From positions 1 through 11,409 of the forward strand of contig JALVLX010000126.1 in NCBI GenBank assembly GCA_027032855.1: a stretch of DNA of 11,409 nt, written 5' to 3'. Shown here in pieces: positions 7,038-11,409 of this stretch. How positions within the stretch are numbered: position 1 is the stretch's first letter; the number at the start of each line of letters is the position of its first letter. Position numbers and translations under genes: made by a program. The DNA is from Flavobacteriales bacterium (GTDB lineage: Bacteria; Bacteroidota; Bacteroidia; Flavobacteriales; Flavobacteriaceae). Below the pieces are notes generated by a model. That model saw only the letters and a program-made list of their open reading frames with translations. It had not been told where the DNA came from and did no database searches.

Positions 7038-7085
7038 ATTGAAAATTGAGATTTCTCTCCCTACTTTCGTAGGGGTCGAAATGAC
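7038..7085 (+). repeat. 48-bp CTCCCTAC repeat, copy 2
   Basis: Partner of 2077-2124. Here the inner hairpin is perfect: CCCTAC (7059-7064), TTTC loop, GTAGGG (7069-7074), with TTTC/GAAA outside. It would lie in the 5' leader of the regulator mRNA. Confidence 0.8.
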
Positions 7086-7090
7086 AGCCG

Positions 7091-7119
7091 TACTTGTTAC
7101 ATGATACTTGTAACTTGAT
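7091..7119 (-). repeat. ATCAAGT element, minus orientation
   Basis: Read on the minus strand this 29-mer matches 8490-8518 at 24 positions: ATCAAGT, two variable bases, CAAGTA, one variable, CATGTA, one variable, CAAGT. Confidence 0.75.
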
Positions 7120-7125
7120 GTTAAA

Positions 7126-7144
7126 AGACGAATGCAATTCGTCT
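7126..7144. repeat. AGACG palindrome, copy 4
   Basis: AGACGAAT-GCA-ATTCGTCT, a perfect 8-bp stem with a 3-nt loop. It is followed by CTCTTTTAAC, which on the minus strand gives the GAGACG edge also seen in copies 1-3. Confidence 0.8.
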
Positions 7145-7148
7145 CTTT

Positions 7149-7169
7149 TAACTTTCAACTTTTAACTTT
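7149..7169 (-). repeat. Tandem heptamer array, minus orientation
   Basis: TAACTTT, CAACTTT and TAACTTT on the plus strand are AAAGTTA, AAAGTTG and AAAGTTA on the minus strand. Read that way, array then AGACG palindrome (copy 4) is the same order as at 527-581. Confidence 0.75.
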
Positions 7170-7183
7170 TAACTAAATTAGAC

Positions 7184-8401
7184 ATGTTTGAACACTTACA
7201 AAATATAAAGCAACGTTACGGTATTATTGGCAATGATCCTGCACTCAACAGGGCGTTGGATAAGGCGTTGCGCGTTGCACCTACCGATATAACGGTATTG
7301 ATAACAGGAGAAAGCGGGGTAGGAAAAGAAAACATCCCCAAGATTATACATCACAATTCACATCGCAAGCATGGTCCGTATTTTGCGGTAAACTGCGGTG
7401 CCATACCCGAAGGCACCATAGACAGTGAACTGTTTGGACACGAAAAAGGTTCGTTTACCGGTGCATCAACAACCCGTAAAGGTTATTTTGAAGTAGCTGA
7501 CGGTGGCACACTTTTTTTAGATGAAGTGGGGGAGTTGCCTTTAACTACCCAAGTACGTTTATTACGGGTTTTGGAGAATGGCGAATTCCTCAAAGTGGGC
7601 TCGTCTAAAGTGCAAAAAACCGACGTGCGTATAGTTGCAGCGACGAACAAAAATATTTTAAAACTGATAGAAGACGGCAAGTTTAGAGAAGACTTGTTTT
7701 ACCGTTTAAATACCGTTGAAATTTCTTTGCCACCGTTACGCGAACGAAAAGGTGATATACATTTATTGTTTAGAAAATTTGCTTCCGATTTTGCACAAAA
7801 ATACGGCAGACCGGCTGTACGTTTAATCCCCGATGCGGTAGCTATGCTTGAAAATTATGAGTGGCCGGGGAACATTCGTCAGTTGCGTAATGTTGTTGAG
7901 GAAATTTCGGTTATGGAAGAAGAACGCATGGTTGACGGCGATACTCTGAAAAAATATTTGCCGAACTATCACAAGCATTTCCCGACTGTTATTCCTTCGG
8001 AATCGGCAAATTTTGATTATAACAAAGACCGTGAAATCCTTTACAAACTGATTTTTGACTTAAAACAAGAGATAGATTATTTAAAGGATAAAGTAGAACG
8101 CCAAGCTCCCGTATTGCAATTACAAGAAAAAAATACCGTACACCAAAAAGTTAAACATACTGATGACGGGGTGGAAATTATTGTGCCTGTAAATGAATAC
8201 GAAAATGCTCCGGTTCACGGGGGACAAATAGTGCCTGTTTCACATCCGGAAGAGGAAAGTTTGTCGTTGCAAGACCGTGAAAAAGAATTGATTAGGAAAG
8301 CATTGGAGAAACATCACGGTAAACGTAAAAAAGCTGCACAAGAATTGGGGATATCAGAGCGGACTCTGTACAGGAAGATAAAGCTTTATGATTTGGATTA
8401 G
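7184..8401 (+). CDS. Sigma-54-dependent transcriptional activator (AAA+ domain, Fis-type HTH)
   Basis: A 405-residue enhancer-binding protein that would use ATP to open promoters held by sigma-54 RNA polymerase. It begins almost directly with the AAA+ domain: Walker A GESGVGKE (42-49), the sigma-54 contact loop as GSFTGA (89-94, a variant of the usual GAFTGA), Walker B GGTLFLDE (107-114), sensor region IVAATNKN (150-157), arginine-bearing REDLFYRLN (168-176) and WPGNIRQL (227-234). A poorly conserved linker (about 262-360) follows, then a Fis-like DNA-binding helix-turn-helix, KRKKAAQELGISERTLYRKI (380-399). There is no receiver, GAF or PAS domain, so activity may be set by expression or by a partner protein. 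It is followed, after 237 bp, by the lptE-secG operon, and groEL beyond carries a sigma-54-like promoter. ATG 7184 is the only start that keeps the full domain. Confidence 0.93.
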   Translation: MFEHLQNIKQRYGIIGNDPALNRALDKALRVAPTDITVLITGESGVGKENIPKIIHHNSHRKHGPYFAVNCGAIPEGTIDSELFGHEKGSFTGASTTRKGYFEVADGGTLFLDEVGELPLTTQVRLLRVLENGEFLKVGSSKVQKTDVRIVAATNKNILKLIEDGKFREDLFYRLNTVEISLPPLRERKGDIHLLFRKFASDFAQKYGRPAVRLIPDAVAMLENYEWPGNIRQLRNVVEEISVMEEERMVDGDTLKKYLPNYHKHFPTVIPSESANFDYNKDREILYKLIFDLKQEIDYLKDKVERQAPVLQLQEKNTVHQKVKHTDDGVEIIVPVNEYENAPVHGGQIVPVSHPEEESLSLQDREKELIRKALEKHHGKRKKAAQELGISERTLYRKIKLYDLD

Positions 8402-8403
8402 TG

Positions 8404-8420
8404 GACAAATTGCATTTGTC
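8404..8420. repeat. Palindrome after the regulator gene (AGACG-family relative, copy 5)
   Basis: GACAAAT-TGC-ATTTGTC starts 3 bp after the regulator stop codon. Against the minus strand of copy 4 the 19-mer differs at three sites, two of which (G-C to A-T) compensate in the stem. No T-run follows, so it is a weak terminator candidate. Confidence 0.7.
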
Positions 8421-8437
8421 TAGTGTTGAATGTTTAT

Positions 8438-8460
8438 AAAGTTTGTAAAGTTGAAAGTTC
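8438..8460 (+). repeat. Heptamer array, plus orientation, after the regulator gene
   Basis: AAAGTTT, a GT spacer, AAAGTTG and AAAGTTC, followed by GTAGAGA. The end AGTTGAAAGTTC (8449-8460) is the exact reverse complement of 8551-8562. Confidence 0.75.
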
Positions 8461-8562
8461 GTAGAGAAGAATTGCCTTTACCTTATAGTATCAAGTATCA
8501 AGTAGCATGTATCAAGTGGCAAGCGGAAAAAACAGAATATTCATGAAACAGAACTTTCAACT
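8449..8562. repeat. 114-bp element with 12-bp terminal inverted repeats
   Basis: AGTTGAAAGTTC (8449-8460) and GAACTTTCAACT (8551-8562) are perfect inverted repeats flanking 90 bp that contains the ATCAAGT element. There is no open frame inside and no clear target-site duplication. Confidence 0.55.
8490..8518 (+). repeat. ATCAAGT element, plus orientation
   Basis: Contains ATCAAGTATCAAGT, then AGCATGT, then ATCAAGTG. It is the inverted counterpart of 7091-7119 on the other side of the regulator gene. Confidence 0.75.
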
Positions 8563-8586
8563 CAGGTTATTGAGCTTGTCGAAATA

Positions 8587-8607
8587 TAACTTTTAACTTT
8601 CAACTGA
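8587..8607 (-). repeat. Heptamer array, minus orientation, before lptE
   Basis: TAACTTT, TAACTTT and CAACTGA on the plus strand, i.e. AAAGTTA-type heptamers on the minus strand, ending 8 bp before the lptE -7 box. Just upstream (8565-8590) GGTTATTGAGCTTGTCGAAA and the following ATATAAC form a small imperfect hairpin. Confidence 0.65.
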
Positions 8608-8614
8608 AATAAAC

Positions 8615-8622
8615 TATCTTTG
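8615..8622 (+). promoter_or_regulatory. -7 element of the lptE-secG operon promoter
   Basis: TATCTTTG matches TAnnTTTG and ends 16 bp before the lptE ATG. No TTG lies 17-23 bp upstream (the nearest is about 35 bp away), so the -33 box is weak. Confidence 0.55.
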
Positions 8623-8638
8623 TAGCACAAAAAAACTA

Positions 8639-9151
8639 ATGAAGAAGACATTAAAATATATTATTTCAGGATTGTTGCTTGTTATGCTGGTGTATGCTTG
8701 CAAGGTTAGTTATTCTTTTACGGGGATAAGTGTATCAAAAGACGTTAAGACGTATCAAGTAGATTATTTTCCAAACAATGCGCCTTTAGTAGAACCGGGG
8801 CTGAATGAGGATTTTCGCAACAAATTGATTGACCGGTTGGACAAACAGACCAATTTGACCCAAGTAAAGTCGGGTGGTGATATTGTTTTTCAAGGTGAAA
8901 TTGTAGATTATAATGTAGAACCGGTAGCTTTATCGTCGGGGCAAACAGCGGCACAAAACCGTTTGACTATTGCTATCAAAATTGAATATACCAATAATAA
9001 AAACCCGGATGATGATACCAGTAAAAGATACAGTTGGTATCATGATTATCCGGCATCAACCAGCCTTACCGATATCAAGACAGGAGCACATGAAGAAATT
9101 TTAAATGTCATATTAGATAACTTGTTTAATGATACTTTGGCAAAATGGTAA
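8639..9151 (+). CDS. lptE: LptE-family LPS-assembly lipoprotein
   Basis: A 170-residue lipoprotein predicted to act in the outer membrane as the plug partner of LptD in LPS export. The N-terminus KKTLKYIISGLLLVMLVYAC is a lipoprotein signal with lipobox V-Y-A-C and lipidation on Cys21. The mature part matches the Bacteroidota LptE type: YSFTGISVSKDVKTYQVDYF (about 25-44), ALVE-like PLVEPGLNEDFRNKLIDRL (54-72), TNLTQVKSGGDIVFQGEIVDY (75-95) and a final YPASTSLTDI and LNVILDNLFNDTLAKW. The length is usual for the family. It overlaps the next gene by 7 bases (ATGGTAA), indicating translational coupling. It has its own -7 box upstream, separate from the regulator gene. Confidence 0.9.
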   Translation: MKKTLKYIISGLLLVMLVYACKVSYSFTGISVSKDVKTYQVDYFPNNAPLVEPGLNEDFRNKLIDRLDKQTNLTQVKSGGDIVFQGEIVDYNVEPVALSSGQTAAQNRLTIAIKIEYTNNKNPDDDTSKRYSWYHDYPASTSLTDIKTGAHEEILNVILDNLFNDTLAKW

Positions 9152-10356
9152 CCGGTAACGACATATTATATAAAGCATTACAAGACGATGATTTCTTAAA
9201 AAAGCATATTGATGAGCTAAATGCTATTGTCAAAGAATATCCATATTTTCAATCTGCTTGGGCGGCATCAGTTCGGTATTTGAAGTTGCGCAACACTTAT
9301 TTTACACCGGCACTGCAACAAACGGCTGCGCGAAGTATTGACCGCAGTCATTTGTTTGAATTTGTAAACAAGCAACAGAATACTGTGGTAAAAAAGCCGG
9401 AAAACCCGAAGGAAAGTGTAGAAAAACCTATAGAAAATACGGTTGTAAGACAATCAAAATTGCCGGTCTCAAATAAAGTAACTGCCAAACCGGAAGAAAC
9501 GAAACAAAAAGCGGTTATAGAGAAAAAACAAGAACCGGTCAATAAGGAAGTGTTGATTAAAAAAACGGAGCAGGTCAAAAAAGAAGAACCCGTAAAAAAA
9601 ACCGTTTTATTTAAAAAAGATAAGCCGGAAAAAGAAGAAACTTTGGTTAAAAAGAAAGAGCCTGTAAAAATTATCAGGCCTATTCCGCGAACAATCACTA
9701 ATGCTATTCCGAAAAAATTGGTAAAAACACCGGATAAGAAAGCAGAAAAACCAAAAGAAAAGCCGGTTGTTGAGATGTCTAAGAAGGAAATAAAACCTAA
9801 AGAGGAAGTCCAAAAAAATATTGCAAAAACACCGGAAAAAGTAATAGAGAAAGAAGTTATATCAAAACCTGAAGTTGTTGCAAAACCTAAAGTTGATACA
9901 AAACAGGTGGTTGAACAAAAGCCTGAAACCATAAAGGCATCTGAGAAAACAGTAGAACCTGAAATTACAAAAAAGAAGGAAGTTGTTGATAAGCAACTAC
10001 AAATGAAAGAGCCTGTTGAACAGGTTGAAAAATTGAGTTATACCGAGTGGTTGCAACGTTTTAATAAACAAAGAAAGAAAAAAAAGACTTCAAATATTGA
10101 TTTAATAGAAAAATTTTTGAAAGAACGTCCAAAGATAGTTCCAAAAAAGAATGTCAGTGTCAAACCGCCGGAAATTATTGAACAAAGTGTCGTAGAAAAA
10201 CAGATGCTGATGACAGAAACTTTGGCCAATTTATACCTCAAACAGAAAAAATATGAGAAGGCAATTCAAGCTTTTCGCATATTAAGTTTGAAATATCCAA
10301 AAAAAAGTAGTTATTTTGCAAATCAAATTAAAGAAATCGAACAAAAATTAAAATAA
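9145..10356 (+). CDS. KEP-rich protein with TPR-like C-terminus, function unknown
   Basis: 403 residues in three parts. Residues 1-75 are a globular, helical region (NDILYKALQDDDFLKKHIDEL, then KEYPYFQSAWAASVRYLKL). Residues about 76-295 are a low-complexity linker very rich in Lys, Glu, Pro and Val (repeated KKEEPVKK-, KPEE- and EKPVE-like units). The last 110 residues hold a conserved-looking block SYTEWLQRFN (about 297-306), IDLIEKFLKERP, and a final TPR-like repeat, ETLANLYLKQKKYEKAIQAF (about 358-377), then LSLKYPKKSSYFANQIKEI. No signal peptide is visible, so it is probably cytoplasmic. I recognise the layout as a Bacteroidota protein found beside lptE and secG but know no function. Its ATG lies within the lptE end (7-base overlap), and secG follows after 6 bases. 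The linker length probably varies between relatives. Confidence 0.85.
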   Translation: MVTGNDILYKALQDDDFLKKHIDELNAIVKEYPYFQSAWAASVRYLKLRNTYFTPALQQTAARSIDRSHLFEFVNKQQNTVVKKPENPKESVEKPIENTVVRQSKLPVSNKVTAKPEETKQKAVIEKKQEPVNKEVLIKKTEQVKKEEPVKKTVLFKKDKPEKEETLVKKKEPVKIIRPIPRTITNAIPKKLVKTPDKKAEKPKEKPVVEMSKKEIKPKEEVQKNIAKTPEKVIEKEVISKPEVVAKPKVDTKQVVEQKPETIKASEKTVEPEITKKKEVVDKQLQMKEPVEQVEKLSYTEWLQRFNKQRKKKKTSNIDLIEKFLKERPKIVPKKNVSVKPPEIIEQSVVEKQMLMTETLANLYLKQKKYEKAIQAFRILSLKYPKKSSYFANQIKEIEQKLK

Positions 10357-10362
10357 GAAATT

Positions 10363-10731
10363 ATGAGTTTATTTGTTTTTATATTGCTAATCGCAATTGT
10401 TGCCTTTTTATTAATCACTGTTGTTATGGTTCAAAACCCCAAAGGTGGCGGTTTGGATTCTAATTTTGGTGGCGGAGGTGCCAATATGTTTGGCGGCGTA
10501 CAGCAAACAACCGACTTTTTAGATAAAGCGACTTGGTTTTTGTTTAGTCTTTTGGTAGTTTTGATTTTGATTTCTAACTCTGCAATTATCGGAACACGTG
10601 CAACAGACAGTTCGCCGGTAAAAGAAGCTATTGAAAATCACGCACCGACACAAGACGAGACCGAAAAACCTATGCCTAATCCGGTTATGCCTACCGACGA
10701 TAAGCAACAAAAAGTGCCTTCAAAAAAATAA
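10363..10731 (+). CDS. secG: Preprotein translocase subunit SecG
   Basis: A 122-residue inner-membrane protein that assists SecYE in protein export. Two transmembrane helices (about 2-22 and 56-74) flank the conserved cytoplasmic loop VQNPKGGGLDSNFGGGGANMFGG (23-45, with its Gly-rich core). Residues about 78-122 form an acidic, Pro/Lys-rich tail (EAIENHAPTQDETEKPMP...) that is longer than in proteobacterial SecG and looks disordered; such tails occur in Bacteroidota. It is the last gene of the lptE operon and is followed by a strong terminator. Confidence 0.94.
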   Translation: MSLFVFILLIAIVAFLLITVVMVQNPKGGGLDSNFGGGGANMFGGVQQTTDFLDKATWFLFSLLVVLILISNSAIIGTRATDSSPVKEAIENHAPTQDETEKPMPNPVMPTDDKQQKVPSKK

Positions 10732-10775
10732 TTTGATATTGGCAAGTTAGTTTTGTCATTTCAAAAGAATTATAA

Positions 10776-10810
10776 AAAGTGTCAGTCTGTCAGATTGGCA
10801 CTTTTTTTTT
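10776..10810 (+). terminator. Rho-independent terminator after secG
   Basis: AAAGTGTCA (10776-10784) pairs with TGGCACTTT (10796-10804) with one U-G wobble around an 11-nt loop, and the run of nine T (10802-10810) follows. It separates secG from groEL transcription. Confidence 0.85.
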
Positions 10811-10832
10811 CTAAAAATTCTATTTTCTGTTG

Positions 10833-10847
10833 TGGCACAATTTCTGT
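10833..10847 (+). promoter_or_regulatory. Sigma-54-like -24/-12 promoter upstream of groEL
   Basis: TGGCACAATTTCTGT compares with consensus TGGCACG-N4-TTGC: the -24 box TGGCAC is perfect, the -12 box keeps TG at the right spacing but has T in place of the final C. It ends 33 bp before the groEL ATG, so transcription would start about 20-25 nt upstream of it. No TAnnTTTG box is present in this gap. Confidence 0.55.
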
Positions 10848-10880
10848 AAAAAAAGAACTGAACTAAAAAAATATAACACT

Positions 10881-11409
10881 ATGGCAAAAAAAATTCAATT
10901 TGATATCGAAGCAAGAGATCAATTAAAAAAAGGCGTTGATGCTTTGGCCAATGCAGTAAAAGTAACCCTTGGTCCTAAAGGACGCAATGTAATCATAGAA
11001 AAATCATTTGGCGGACCGCAAGTCACCAAAGACGGTGTAACGGTTGCCAAAGAAATAGAATTGGATGACGCCCTTGAAAACATGGGGGCGCAAATGGTAA
11101 AAGAAGTTGCTTCTAAAACCAACGATTTAGCAGGTGACGGAACAACTACCGCTACCGTATTGGCACAAGCAATGGTAACTGAAGGTTTGAAAAACGTTGC
11201 TGCAGGAGCCAATCCGCAAGACCTAAAAAACGGTATGGACAAAGCCACCGAAGCTTTGGTAAAAGAATTGGAAAAACAAGCAGTTCCCGTAGGAGACGAC
11301 TTGGAAAAAATAAAACAAGTAGCTTCTATTTCTGCCAACAACGATGCTACTATTGGCGAAATGATAGCTAATGCTTTTGGTAAAGTAGGTAAAGATGGTG
11401 TGATTACCG
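10881..11409 (+). CDS. groEL: Chaperonin GroEL (Hsp60), N-terminal 176 residues, 3' truncated by window edge
   Basis: The start of the 60-kDa cytosolic chaperonin that folds proteins in an ATP-driven double ring. Seen here is the equatorial domain and the start of the intermediate domain: VKVTLGPKGRNVIIEKSFG (27-45, ATP-binding), KDGVTVAKEIEL (50-61, Asp51 metal/ATP site) and NDLAGDGTTTATVLAQAM (81-98, catalytic Asp86), then ASISANND and GKVGKDGVIT. The frame is open to the end of the window. No Shine-Dalgarno sequence precedes the ATG; the leader is A-rich. groES, which in many bacteria comes directly before groEL, is absent here; a co-chaperonin could lie elsewhere. Independent transcription is suggested by the secG terminator and the -24/-12 element in the 149-bp gap. 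Confidence 0.97.
   Translation, partial: MAKKIQFDIEARDQLKKGVDALANAVKVTLGPKGRNVIIEKSFGGPQVTKDGVTVAKEIELDDALENMGAQMVKEVASKTNDLAGDGTTTATVLAQAMVTEGLKNVAAGANPQDLKNGMDKATEALVKELEKQAVPVGDDLEKIKQVASISANNDATIGEMIANAFGKVGKDGVIT

Noticed and set aside
9348..9932. A 194-codon open frame on the minus strand
   Set aside because: It is the antisense of the lysine/glutamate-rich linker of the KEP protein, whose composition removes stops on the other strand. Its Phe/Ser-rich translation has no family likeness.
10795..10811. A second TTGGCAC in the 3' arm of the secG terminator as a -24 box
   Set aside because: The -12 position falls in a run of T with no G, so the match is incomplete; the sequence is explained by the terminator.
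10732..10880. CIRCE-type HrcA operator before groEL
   Set aside because: No TTAGCACTC-N9-GAGTGCTAA-like inverted repeat is present.
10919..11341. A 140-codon minus-strand open frame
   Set aside because: It lies wholly inside the unmistakable groEL frame on the plus strand.

Overview
The window looks like chromosomal DNA of a Bacteroidota bacterium, probably Flavobacteriia-like. The evidence is the AT-rich sequence, two GLPGLI-family secreted proteins next to a large outer-membrane beta-barrel protein, a Bacteroidota-type LptE and its KEP-rich neighbour, SecG close to GroEL, no Shine-Dalgarno sequences, and three promoters with the TAnnTTTG -7 element. I cannot assign a genus.

Layout. 2-541: 3' end of a sodium:solute symporter gene (+). 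542-912: gene-free, packed with small palindromic repeats. 913-2043: family 2 glycosyltransferase (+). 2044-2503: gene-free convergent region, again full of hairpin repeats. 2504-6901: minus-strand cluster, transcribed GLPGLI protein A, GLPGLI protein B, then an 892-aa TonB-dependent-receptor-like protein; it is served by a good promoter at 6921-6950 and carries a twin hairpin just ahead of the receptor gene. 7184-8401: sigma-54-dependent AAA+ regulator (+), transcribed divergently from the GLPGLI cluster. 8639-10731: tight operon of lptE, a KEP-rich TPR-tailed protein and secG, closed by a rho-independent terminator. 10881-end: start of groEL, with no groES in front of it and a sigma-54-like -24/-12 element just upstream.

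The right half reads as an envelope biogenesis and protein-folding neighbourhood: LPS transport (LptE), secretion (SecG) and a chaperonin, next to an activator of the sigma-54 class. A working link is that the regulator at 7184-8401 drives groEL through the -24/-12 element; this is inference. The GLPGLI-GLPGLI-barrel cluster looks like one envelope system of unknown substrate.

The most unusual content is in the gaps. At least five short repeat families occur: tandem AAAGTTG heptamers, AGACG...CGTCT palindromes, a two-stem element with compensatory arm changes, a 48-bp CTCCCTAC element, and an ATCAAGT element. Every heptamer array points away from the gene it abuts, and the regulator gene is bracketed by related elements in inverted orientation. 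No tRNA, rRNA, CRISPR array, transposase or phage gene was seen.
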